From: an uncultured Verrucomicrobiales bacterium
Lineage (GTDB): Bacteria > Verrucomicrobiota > Verrucomicrobiia > Verrucomicrobiales > DEV007
Direction of reading: 5' to 3'
Length of the DNA: 33,215 bases
Assembly: GCA_938082635.1 (NCBI GenBank)
Contig: CALLLI010000154.1
Span: forward strand, 1-33,215
Shown here: piece by piece, positions 24,869 to 32,978 of the stretch
Numbering within the stretch: position 1 is the stretch's first letter
Layout: each line of letters opens with the position of its first letter
The notes under the pieces: generated by a model
The model's database searches: none
What the model saw: the letters and a program-made list of their open reading frames with translations, nothing else
What the model was told of the DNA's origin: nothing
Position numbers and translations under genes: made by a program

Positions 24869-25747
24869 CTAGAGCTGCGAGTCCTTAAAGATTGGACCAG
24901 GAGCCATACGGCCTCGCAAGCGGCTCTGCTTCTCAAGCTGGGACTGGCACTCGACCGTCAGTCGAGCGAACGGAATCGCCTCAAGACGCTCTTTCATAAT
25001 GATCTGGCCTGAGATTTCACAGTATCCGTAGGAGCCGAGGCGAATGCGCTCCAACGCGTCTTTAATCTCATGAAGCGCATTACTCTCCTGAGAGAGAAGG
25101 TTGAGTGCCAGATCGCGATCGTAGGCGTCACTTCCGGCATCCGCCTGGTGCATCCCAAAGGCAGAAGCATCAGCACCATCAGCGTGCTCGCCAACACTGC
25201 CTCGAGCGACTCCTGCCATCGTGTTGCTGATTTCCTCACGCAGAGAAAAAAGATTGCGTCTCTGCTTCTCTAAAAAAGATTTTGGATATGCTGGTTTGCT
25301 CGGAATGACGGGACGCTCCGGCTCCAACAGTAAAGGATCGATCACGGCCACCTTCTTCGCTGCGGCCCTCTTCTTGGGGGCAGGCTTAATGGCTACTTCG
25401 ACAGAGGCAACAGCGGTCTTCTTCTTCGGCGCTGCCGACGCCTTCTTCTTCGGCGCTGCCGACGCCTTCTTCTTCGGCGCTGCCGACGCCTTCTTCTTCG
25501 GCGCTACCGACGCCTTCTTCTTCGGCGCTGCTGCTGCCTTCTTCTTCGGCGCTGCCGACGCCTTCTTCTTCGGCGCTACCGACGCCTTCTTCTTCGGCGC
25601 TACCGACGCCTCCTTCTTCGGTGCCGCTGCCTTCTTGGCCACTGCCTTCTTCTTGGCCACTACCTTCTTCTTAGGAGCAGCTTCCTTTGGAGAAGCTTTC
25701 CTCGGCGGAGATGTCTTGGCTTTCTTCTTGGGTGTGACCTTAGGCAT
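24869..25747 (-). CDS. DksA/TraR-like protein with lysine/alanine repeat tail
   Basis: A 292-residue protein. The first 135 residues are low complexity and very basic: K/A/P-rich, with nine tandem octapeptides of the type A-P-K-K-K-A-S-x (about 42-113), similar to histone H1-like or nucleoid-associated tails. The C-terminal part (about 160-292) matches the DksA/TraR fold: a coiled coil with SDAYDRDLALNLLSQESNALH, then YGYCEISGQIIMKERLEAIPFARLTVECQ. Of the four zinc-binding cysteines only C243 and C267 remain, as in several DksA-like proteins that do not bind zinc. DksA acts with ppGpp on RNA polymerase; the tail may bind DNA or RNA (inference). It is convergent with the lpxD-linked gene. Confidence 0.82.
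   Translation of the reverse strand: MPKVTPKKKAKTSPPRKASPKEAAPKKKVVAKKKAVAKKAAAPKKEASVAPKKKASVAPKKKASAAPKKKAAAAPKKKASVAPKKKASAAPKKKASAAPKKKASAAPKKKTAVASVEVAIKPAPKKRAAAKKVAVIDPLLLEPERPVIPSKPAYPKSFLEKQRRNLFSLREEISNTMAGVARGSVGEHADGADASAFGMHQADAGSDAYDRDLALNLLSQESNALHEIKDALERIRLGSYGYCEISGQIIMKERLEAIPFARLTVECQSQLEKQSRLRGRMAPGPIFKDSQL
25409..25624. repeat. nine tandem 24-bp repeats encoding A-P-K-K-K-A-S-x
   Basis: 216 bp of in-frame 24-bp units within the DksA-like gene; on the plus strand the core is CGGCGCTGCCGACGCCTTCTTCTT with GCTACC/GCTGCT variants. Because the period is a multiple of three, copy-number changes would lengthen or shorten the basic tail without breaking the frame. Confidence 0.92.
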
Positions 25748-25869
25748 CTTGGAGGACGGCTTGGATTGAAATTGAGATCTCTAGCTGGATAACGCTTTCT
25801 CCAACAAGGATCGGCGCGAATTAATAGGGGCAAAGCCCGCATCTATCAAGCAGAAAGGATTCGCAATCC

Positions 25870-27681
25870 TCAAATTTCCATAGATACGAAAGGCCAGTAT
25901 AGTGGTATCAAGAAAGTAGCCACGATCCATAGAACCACGGTCAAAGGGATCCCCACGCGCCCAAAGTCTCCAAATCGATACCCTCCGGCACCGTAGACAT
26001 AGGTGTTTGTCTGATAGCCAATCGGGGTAGCGAAGCTGGCGCTAGAGCCAAACATGACAGCGATGACAAAAGGCGTCGGATCAAGCCCCAGTGCCTGGGC
26101 GATTCCGATAGCCACGGGCGTCAGCAGCGCTGCCACGGCGTTGTTACTGATGATTTCAGTCAGCACAGCAGCCGCCAGGTAAACAATGCCGAGCACAGCT
26201 TGAGGCCCTAAACTCTCCAACTGGTCTACCATGGTCTTAGCGACCAGGCTGACAACTTGAGTCTGCTGCAGCCCCAAACCAAGCCCAAGCATTCCAAAGA
26301 TCATGAAGACAACCTTCCACTCCACAGCGCGATAGGCGTCCGTCGCGTCCAAGCACCCCGTCAACAGCACCAGCAGGACCGCAGCGAGCGCCACTCCAAC
26401 GATGGGGATCGGAGACAGAGCCCCAAGGAAGAGGAAGACGACGAGCGCTGCGATAGCAAAGGGGGCTTTCGACCGTCGAAAGCCCTTCTGCTTCGGTCGG
26501 CTGAGATTCACAAAGTCTTTCTCAGCAAAGAGAGCATTCATCTTATGGACTGGGCCTTCGACCAGCAAGGTGTCTCCGAAGACAAGTTTCACGTCCTCGA
26601 AACGCTCGCGAAGGTTCTCACCTTTGCGATGGACAGCCAGAATGAGGACACCGTATCGCTGGCGAAAGTTTAACTCCTTTAGGCTCTTTCCAATGAGATT
26701 TGAGTTGGGACCCAGAATGCCCTCCATGAGGATCGCAGACTCCGTGCGCACAGAGTCGAGCCCGAGCTCTGCCTGAGTCCCAAGAGCGAGGCCAGGCGTT
26801 TGACCCACATCCATGACTCCGGCCACATGGCTCTTAAACAAGAGCTGGTCCCCTTCTTCGAAACACACCTTCGGGAGCTTGGTCCTCACCGTCCGTCCAC
26901 GTCGCACCACTTCGATCACACGAACGGTAGGCATCTTAGCAAGCGGCGTATCCGTGAACTGCTTACCAATGAGCGGCGAGCCCTTCCCAATATGTGCTTG
27001 CGTTAGAAACTCGCGCCCTTCTTCTGCTTCAAACAGCGTGGACAGCGTTGTCCTATTGGGCAGTAGCTTGCGCCCGATGAGCATCATGTAAACGACCACG
27101 ACCACGACAAAGACAATGCCAAGTTTGGAAATTTCGAACATGCCAATCGGCTTCATTTGCGGCACCATTTCCTCAGCAATGCCTGAGGCGAGAATATTCG
27201 TGGAGGTTCCAATAATGGTCATCGTACCACCCGCAATAGCAGCGTAAGAAAGCGGAATAAGAAAGCGTGAGGCCTTATAATCCCTCTTACGACAGAGGCT
27301 AAGAACAATCGGAAGAAAGACGACGACCACGGGAGTGTTGTTGACAAACCCTGACAAACCAGCTACCAACAGCATCAACACTAGCAGCATACGCAACTCA
27401 CTCTTCCCGGCAACGATTTCGAACCATTTACCCAGTGATTCGATCACTCCAGTTCGCTCCAGTGCCGCACTGAGGATGAACATACAAGCAATGACAATGG
27501 GAGCCCCAGTGCCAAACACAGCCGCAATATGAGATTTCGACAGGATACCCGTCAGAATCAAAGCCACAAAGGCCGTCATGGCGACAAGGTCAGCTGACCG
27601 CACCTCCGTAACGAAGGCGACGAAGACAGCAATCACCAGGCAGACCGTAAAGATCTGCTGCCAAAGAATCGGCTCTCCCAT
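25870..27681 (-). CDS. SLC13-type permease with two RCK_C (TrkA_C) domains
   Basis: A 603-residue inner-membrane transporter of the divalent anion:sodium symporter (DASS/SLC13) or related CitT/SAC1 type. Membrane segments flank a cytoplasmic insert. The first half has the substrate motifs NNTP (114-117) and GTSTN (158-162); the second half has SNNAV (about 512-516) and TPIGYQTN (552-559), the matching pseudo-repeat. Between them (about 215-395) are two RCK_C-like domains (IGKGSPLIGKQF..., LGPNSNLIGKSLKELNF...), often found in this subfamily and probably sensing a ligand. The substrate (sulfate, dicarboxylate or other anion) cannot be read. It starts 9 bp after the upstream single-pass membrane protein gene and is probably co-transcribed with it. 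Confidence 0.88.
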   Translation of the reverse strand: MGEPILWQQIFTVCLVIAVFVAFVTEVRSADLVAMTAFVALILTGILSKSHIAAVFGTGAPIVIACMFILSAALERTGVIESLGKWFEIVAGKSELRMLLVLMLLVAGLSGFVNNTPVVVVFLPIVLSLCRKRDYKASRFLIPLSYAAIAGGTMTIIGTSTNILASGIAEEMVPQMKPIGMFEISKLGIVFVVVVVVYMMLIGRKLLPNRTTLSTLFEAEEGREFLTQAHIGKGSPLIGKQFTDTPLAKMPTVRVIEVVRRGRTVRTKLPKVCFEEGDQLLFKSHVAGVMDVGQTPGLALGTQAELGLDSVRTESAILMEGILGPNSNLIGKSLKELNFRQRYGVLILAVHRKGENLRERFEDVKLVFGDTLLVEGPVHKMNALFAEKDFVNLSRPKQKGFRRSKAPFAIAALVVFLFLGALSPIPIVGVALAAVLLVLLTGCLDATDAYRAVEWKVVFMIFGMLGLGLGLQQTQVVSLVAKTMVDQLESLGPQAVLGIVYLAAAVLTEIISNNAVAALLTPVAIGIAQALGLDPTPFVIAVMFGSSASFATPIGYQTNTYVYGAGGYRFGDFGRVGIPLTVVLWIVATFLIPLYWPFVSMEI

Positions 27682-27690
27682 GCCTATACC

Positions 27691-29097
27691 CTAACCGCGG
27701 TCGCCTGTGCTCCACCAGCGACCAAAGTCCGCTGGCTGAAACCCCTTCGAACCAGCATCGTATCCAGTCATAAACAGGAGAGAATCCCAAGCAACGAAGA
27801 TCACTTGGAGATCCTCATCATCCCGAATAATCTGTAAAAGCTGCGCAATCACCTTCGTGTCGCTGTCCTTAAACTTGCGCAACAGGAAAGCTGCACGAGC
27901 ACGATCCCACCCTAAACCTGCTTGATCGTTGACGAAGCGAGAGAGAGCTTCCTTACCAACACGCTGATCCAAGCGCTCCCCCGATTCGGGAAAGTACTTC
28001 CCCGTATCGAGCCCAGGATGTTGTGCGATCCTCTTGATATAAGCCTGCTCAATCCGCCCCTTAGTTCTCTGATAGAATTCTTCCTCAGTGCTACCTGTCT
28101 CCAGGTCCTCCCCAATCTCGACCAAGTCTTCATACTTCTGGCGGGAATTATCTGCATAGAGTGAAGCCTCTAACGCATTCATCCGCACGAATCTCTGATG
28201 ACCTGCCCGAAAAAGCGTCAGACGGTCCTCAAGGTTACGCACGTCTTGCGAAAGCGTTTGAACACTTAACCGCAGTTGATCACCCGAGCCATCTATACCA
28301 GACGCCGCTTCCTGCACACGGTTTTCAAACCACTCCTCACCCACAAATCTCCAGGCCGTAAACAGAATAGCGCCCCAGACTAGCGTTGTCAGTAGAAGGG
28401 ATGTTAGAACTGACGGCAAGAACGAAGACGTTGTCCGACGACGCCTAACCATAGGCTCCATTTGCGGGGGAATGAGTTTCCCGTCACCCTCAGAAGTTTG
28501 TGGCTGGGGCTCCTTACCCAGCTCCTTGGCAGGCCGGGGTTCCAAAGTCACACGCTCGCGCTGAGGCGTCACTTTGGCCTCACTAGATTTCAACCGTTCC
28601 ACCGGAACGGCTCGCTGTGAAACCTCTTTGGCAGGCGCAGTCTTCATCTCACTCTTAGGTGAGGTCGCTGCAGCGACTTGTCGCATTGGCTGTCCCTGGG
28701 AAGCCACGCCGTTTTCAGAGAAGGACACCGCCCCCTCGTTGCTCACCTTTGGCGCCGGAGTAGGCTGGCGTTCGAGCTGCTGTCCAAAATTCGGAGGTTG
28801 GCTCAGGCCCAAAGCCTGGGTCACGCCATCACGACGGCGCGCAGCTGAACGCTGAAGCGCTGCGACCCGCTCCTGAGCCGCGCGCAATTCACGCGCGCTG
28901 CGAAAGCCAATCATTCCAGCTACAGAAACTCCAGTCTCAAGAGGCAAATCAGACTCATTGGCAACAGGCTTCTCCGTCTCCGATGGCGCGGGCTTCGCAA
29001 ATCGCTGGTCAAGCCCACTCAGACCTTCGAGCAGCAACGCATCGGAGGCTCCCCATTCCGCCGCAGCGGCAACTTCTGTCTCTGAAGAATCTCTCAT
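27691..29097 (-). CDS. single-pass membrane protein of unknown function
   Basis: A 468-residue protein that I do not recognise. The N-terminal 220 residues are low complexity (Ala/Pro/Ser/Glu-rich, with a short helical segment SARELRAAQERVAALQRSAA) and end in a basic cluster (VRRRRT). One membrane segment (about 226-248: FLPSVLTSLLLTTLVWGAIL) is followed by a coiled coil-like part (VQTLSQDVRNLEDRLTLFRA) and a helical C-terminal domain that ends with FGRWWSTGDRG and has a HEAT-like look (weak). By the positive-inside rule the N-terminus would be cytoplasmic and the C-terminus periplasmic. The ATG at 29097 begins with MRDSSETEVA; the frame is open 20 codons further without a better start. It is divergent from the pseudokinase gene and is followed after 9 bp by the SLC13-type transporter gene. 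Confidence 0.65.
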   Translation of the reverse strand: MRDSSETEVAAAAEWGASDALLLEGLSGLDQRFAKPAPSETEKPVANESDLPLETGVSVAGMIGFRSARELRAAQERVAALQRSAARRRDGVTQALGLSQPPNFGQQLERQPTPAPKVSNEGAVSFSENGVASQGQPMRQVAAATSPKSEMKTAPAKEVSQRAVPVERLKSSEAKVTPQRERVTLEPRPAKELGKEPQPQTSEGDGKLIPPQMEPMVRRRRTTSSFLPSVLTSLLLTTLVWGAILFTAWRFVGEEWFENRVQEAASGIDGSGDQLRLSVQTLSQDVRNLEDRLTLFRAGHQRFVRMNALEASLYADNSRQKYEDLVEIGEDLETGSTEEEFYQRTKGRIEQAYIKRIAQHPGLDTGKYFPESGERLDQRVGKEALSRFVNDQAGLGWDRARAAFLLRKFKDSDTKVIAQLLQIIRDDEDLQVIFVAWDSLLFMTGYDAGSKGFQPADFGRWWSTGDRG

Positions 29098-29409
29098 AAT
29101 AAGATGGGTGCAGTTTAGCTGAGCTGAGAGCGAAGAGCCTAGCGGCCCAGACCGCAATTAAGTTTCAACATTATGTAGAACTTAATCTCACTAAAGAACA
29201 ACGAAACACCCCGCTACCCAGTATGGACATTGGCCCGTCATGTATATCAATTGCCAAACCGATGGTGAATATCCTACATTCGAACGCGGGCGAATACCAT
29301 GCCGCACAAGGCTTGGTATAAATACCATAAAAATCACGAGAACATCTTGACTCTAGATCATTATTAATTATAAATATCAAAACAAAGAAATATTAGCAGA
29401 CCTGCTATT
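29098..29409. promoter_or_regulatory. divergent intergenic region with several inverted repeats
   Basis: 312 AT-rich bp between two divergent membrane-protein genes. Features: an 8-bp inverted repeat ATTAAGTT/AACTTAAT (29157-29164 and 29179-29186); a hairpin ATACCATGCC...GGCTTGGTAT (29294-29319, one mismatch, loop of 6); and an overlapping perfect operator-like repeat GGTAT-AA-ATACC (29315-29326). The last lies about 20 bp upstream of a good sigma-70 promoter (29347-29374). This layout suggests that a dimeric regulator controls the pseudokinase gene. Confidence 0.55.
29347..29374 (+). promoter_or_regulatory. sigma-70-like promoter of the pseudokinase gene
   Basis: -35 TTGACT at 29347-29352, a 16-bp spacer and -10 TATAAA at 29369-29374, which gives an expected start near 29381, about 29 nt before the ATG at 29410. 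The region is AT-rich. There is no clear Shine-Dalgarno sequence before the ATG. Confidence 0.6.
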
Positions 29410-31794
29410 ATGCCTCCAGAACTCACCCCCCAATTCGATCACTACGCGCTAGAAACCGGTGTGGCGGGTAATTTGGCAGCTCTCTCCTCCGATGGCACCG
29501 GCACCACACACCGAGCTCGCGACACCCGGACCGGTCAGCAAGTCATCGTGCGAATCTTCAGTGAGCGCCTTCTAGCAGACAACTCAGTGCAGCAGGAATT
29601 CGTCGATCATGCCAAGCTCCTCATCGAGCTCGACCATCCTAGCATTACGCGCATCATTGACACCGGCCAGCACGCAAATCAGTTCTTCTATGTCTTGGAA
29701 GATCCTCGCGGGCACACCGTGGAGGAAATGATCGAAGCTTCCGGCCCGTTTGAGGTGCCGCATGCCCTGCGGTTGCATCTGCAACTGTCCGAAGCCCTTC
29801 TCGCAGTCAGGACCAAGCCCGGTCTTCTCAGCCGTGTCTGGCCTCGCAGCTTAATGATCACCGGTGATGGAGCAGACGCACAAGTTCATCTGATCGCACA
29901 GAACCTTGTCGCCCCCAGTGAAGAAGAAGAAGAACAACCCGAGTTTCTAGCGCCAGAGATTTTGGCCGGGCACCAAGACACCGCCCAAGCATCCCTCTAC
30001 TCTATTGGGGCCACGCTCTACTACATGCTCACCGGCAAGCCCCCCTACCCTTCCGGGCTGTCGATCGAAGACCTCCTGGAACTCAAGTCCAAGAGACTTC
30101 CCGACATGACGATACTGCCAGAGCCCTCACCCTTCACACTCCTGCGCCAGGTCCTAGACGCTGAACCTCGCAACCGCCCCAAATCGTTGATGGAGTGGGA
30201 CCGTGCACTGCAACGCTTCATTCGTTTCACACCAGTTGAGACAAGCACAGTAGAGGCCAGTTCGCCCGTCACTGAATCTCCAGCAGCGCAGAAAGTAGAA
30301 CCAACCCCCGTGCCATTCACGACTTTCGGCACGGCCGAGACCAAGACGACACCAATCGCAGCATCAGTCCCACCAACTCCTGAGCCCGATCCTGAACTTG
30401 ATCGAGCCAAAATTCACACCCAGCGACTCAGCGTGGAGCTGACTAAGCGCGTTCAGAAAGAGCTCGCCCTCACTGAACAACTCAAAACTCTAGAATCCGA
30501 GCTTCAGCAAGAACGCAGTCATGTCCGAGAGCTCACCAGCAAGCAAGCCCCCCAAAAGACTAACGAACTCACTAAAATCTACACTGAGAAGTCAAAGATC
30601 GATAACGAGTGGAAGGAAATCCAGAAGGCCCGAAAGAACCTCGAGAAAGAGCAACACGAGTTTCTAAAAAAGACTCAGCGCTTCTCTGTTAGCCAATTGA
30701 AGTCCGGAAAAGAATCTCCCGGCTCCGCACCCGACCCGAAACCCACAGAGACACAGCAAGTCTCAAGCAAACCACGATTCTTCAGACTCGGCCGGAAAGA
30801 CAAACCGAAACCGGAAACAAAAGCGAAACTCAAAGCAAAGGCTCCGACGTCGCCCCCATGGAGAGAATCCACCAAGACTCCCAAAGTAGAAACGAGCAAG
30901 ACTACCAGACAAGTCTTCGAAGCCAGCACGAAACCAAAGCCACACTCGAAACCCGTGCCTGAGCGCACGGAATCAAAGGTCGTCACTTTCAGAGACCCAA
31001 CAGCGGCAGAACCACCAACGGTTCCCGAAAAGCTAGCATCAAAGGCTCCTGCCAAACCGCAGAAAGCCATTGAGAAAACGGCCAAGCCTAAGCGACAAAC
31101 GGCCCCCAAGACGCCAGCAATCAAAGCCGCTGTCACCTCCAAACCCGCCACTCCTAACAAGCCCCAAGAGACTCGCAAGAAGGCTCCCATACCACAGTAT
31201 CAGCCGCTTCCCGGAGCCTGGCTCGCCCTCGGCATTCTCGCAGTAGTCGTCGCTCTCGGTCTGTTCCTTGCTTACCGCACCTTCTTCAGTCGTCATGATC
31301 ATTACCTAATGGGGACTCTAGATAAGGAGGACTCACCCACCGTGGTTGATATTAGAGAAGCAGCAAAGCCCGCCCCATTCGAGCCTCTGGAGGCCCCAGC
31401 AAGGCAGGACAGACCCACATCATCCGAGCCGCAGTCCATCTCAGTCAAGCCAGCAGCCCCCTCCACAAGCACTACCACTAAGCTCAGAGTCACACGCGAA
31501 GCGAGTGTGAACGAAGAACTGCGGGTCGACATGAAGGCCTTCAACAACTTCCTGCTCATCCAAGACGAAGAATGGGCGGAGGTCCTCCACGGGCTCAAGA
31601 ACTTGAAATTGCAGGCTGACCAATACTCCGAAGACGAGCTCGCACAGATCCATCAAGAACTACTCGCTGGCCTAGAGCGGAAAGCCCTGCTCAGAAAGGA
31701 CTCGAAGAAGGATCTCCTAAGTGATCCCGAATTCAAGAAGCTCTACGACTATGTCAACGCGCGCGTTCCCACACGGCCATCGGCGGTGAACTAA
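29410..31794 (+). CDS. transmembrane Ser/Thr pseudokinase with coiled coil and Lys/Pro-rich linker
   Basis: A 794-residue protein. Residues about 10-275 have the Hanks-type protein kinase fold, with late subdomains retained: FLAPEI (APE, 181-183), YSIGATLYYMLTGKPPYP and RNRPKS. Catalytic residues are missing. The VAIK lysine is R48 (QVIVRIF), HRDxKPxN is replaced by SRVWPRSLM (141-149) and DFG by AQN (163-165). It should not phosphorylate proteins, so a binding or scaffold role is inferred. A coiled coil follows at about 327-427, then a 170-residue K/P/T-rich linker, one membrane segment (about 602-626, WLALGILAVVVALGLFLAY) and a roughly 165-residue extracytoplasmic tail. It is preceded by a sigma-70 promoter with inverted repeats and is divergent from another single-pass membrane protein. 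The 3' end overlaps the convergent oxidoreductase gene by 4 bp. Confidence 0.85.
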   Translation: MPPELTPQFDHYALETGVAGNLAALSSDGTGTTHRARDTRTGQQVIVRIFSERLLADNSVQQEFVDHAKLLIELDHPSITRIIDTGQHANQFFYVLEDPRGHTVEEMIEASGPFEVPHALRLHLQLSEALLAVRTKPGLLSRVWPRSLMITGDGADAQVHLIAQNLVAPSEEEEEQPEFLAPEILAGHQDTAQASLYSIGATLYYMLTGKPPYPSGLSIEDLLELKSKRLPDMTILPEPSPFTLLRQVLDAEPRNRPKSLMEWDRALQRFIRFTPVETSTVEASSPVTESPAAQKVEPTPVPFTTFGTAETKTTPIAASVPPTPEPDPELDRAKIHTQRLSVELTKRVQKELALTEQLKTLESELQQERSHVRELTSKQAPQKTNELTKIYTEKSKIDNEWKEIQKARKNLEKEQHEFLKKTQRFSVSQLKSGKESPGSAPDPKPTETQQVSSKPRFFRLGRKDKPKPETKAKLKAKAPTSPPWRESTKTPKVETSKTTRQVFEASTKPKPHSKPVPERTESKVVTFRDPTAAEPPTVPEKLASKAPAKPQKAIEKTAKPKRQTAPKTPAIKAAVTSKPATPNKPQETRKKAPIPQYQPLPGAWLALGILAVVVALGLFLAYRTFFSRHDHYLMGTLDKEDSPTVVDIREAAKPAPFEPLEAPARQDRPTSSEPQSISVKPAAPSTSTTTKLRVTREASVNEELRVDMKAFNNFLLIQDEEWAEVLHGLKNLKLQADQYSEDELAQIHQELLAGLERKALLRKDSKKDLLSDPEFKKLYDYVNARVPTRPSAVN

Positions 31795-32876
31795 TCAAGA
31801 AGCGGCAACATGCGCTTCTCAATCGCACTCTGATAGGCTGTATCGACGATCTGCTGGCCAATGCGGCTGACTTCGATCGACAATGGACCTTCCACAGGCA
31901 CGTCGCGCTCTAGACAGTCTAAGACATGTGCAATAGGCCCTTTCTGAGGCCCCGCCAGCACATCGGCTGGAATCGTTTGCCCTTCTGGATGCTCGGCATC
32001 CTGTAATGTCACCACGGATTCGCAATCGTAGCTACTCAACGTGCCCGCGCTCCCCTTGATGACAAACCCACACTTTGGCTGCGGCTGATGGGTCCAGGGA
32101 TCCGTGAACGTCCCCCAACACGTTTCGAACTTCGAAAGTCCTGCCTTGTAGCGGGCCACGGTAATGCTGTGTTCATCCACCTCAAGTCCCTCTGGGGTGT
32201 CGATCATCGCCATCACCTCAATCGGCTTTTCACCTCCATGATACCAGGTGCCTAAGGTGGTTCCATAGCCGAGATAATCTAACAGAGACCCTCCTCCTTC
32301 CTCACTCTTGTAAAACCAACTCGCAGCCTTTCGCTCCGCCGTGGGTTCCAGCTCGATCTTGCCAACGCCATGCCACAAGGGCCCACGGTTTCCATCGTAA
32401 AAATGAACCTCGCGCACGTCTCCAAGACGCCCTTCACCCACGAGTCGGTGTGCCGTGACGTGACTCGGATACCAGCGCAAAGGCCAGTTGATCGCTAGAG
32501 ATGATCCAGAAGCCTGTGTCGCGGCGATCATGCGATCAGCATCCGCCAAAGACGCCGCAAACGGCTTCTCCAACAAGATTCCAACCCCATACGAAGCCAC
32601 TTTTTCAACCCACTCCGCATGGCCTTTCGTTGAGGGACAGAGGATAACTAAATCTGGTTTCGTGCTCTCGAGGCAAGCGCGGTAATCAGTAAACACTTTG
32701 CTAGCATCCAAGCTAAAGTTCTTCTGAGCATCCTCCATGCGTTCTGGCTGTTCATCGGAGATGCCGACAATTTCGGCCAACGGATGATCGAAGACCTCAC
32801 GGAGAAGATCCCCCATGTGGAAGTGGTCAAAATTGATTCCCGCGACTCTCCATACTTTCTCTTTCATGGGTGGCAT
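31791..32876 (-). CDS. Gfo/Idh/MocA family oxidoreductase
   Basis: A 361-residue NAD(P)-dependent oxidoreductase-like protein. The N-terminal Rossmann domain (about 8-125) contains VWRVAGINFDHFHMGDLL at the nucleotide-binding site, where the family usually has G-x-G-x-x-G, so cofactor binding may be atypical. DLVILCPSTKGHAEWV and LLEKPFA, the EKP signature with its catalytic lysine, are typical. The C-terminal alpha/beta domain contains WFYKSEEGGGSLLDYLGYG. Relatives act on inositols, sugars or glycosides; the substrate cannot be inferred. The ATG at 32876 is chosen over one 24 codons upstream and another 3 codons downstream (32867); none has a clear ribosome site. It is convergent with the pseudokinase gene. 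Confidence 0.87.
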   Translation of the reverse strand: MPPMKEKVWRVAGINFDHFHMGDLLREVFDHPLAEIVGISDEQPERMEDAQKNFSLDASKVFTDYRACLESTKPDLVILCPSTKGHAEWVEKVASYGVGILLEKPFAASLADADRMIAATQASGSSLAINWPLRWYPSHVTAHRLVGEGRLGDVREVHFYDGNRGPLWHGVGKIELEPTAERKAASWFYKSEEGGGSLLDYLGYGTTLGTWYHGGEKPIEVMAMIDTPEGLEVDEHSITVARYKAGLSKFETCWGTFTDPWTHQPQPKCGFVIKGSAGTLSSYDCESVVTLQDAEHPEGQTIPADVLAGPQKGPIAHVLDCLERDVPVEGPLSIEVSRIGQQIVDTAYQSAIEKRMLPLLD

Positions 32877-32978
32877 GTTCAACAGAACCCTTTTACAGTG
32901 TAAAGGTAGGAAGACACGAAGTTCCAGGCATTTCCAATGCAAGGCCACACATGATTCAATCCATCAACCCCTAATCCC

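Noticed and set aside
25221-25769. 182-residue plus-strand frame rich in FFFGAADA
   Set aside because: It is the antisense shadow of the lysine/alanine repeat in the DksA-like gene; its composition is explained by the 24-bp DNA repeat.
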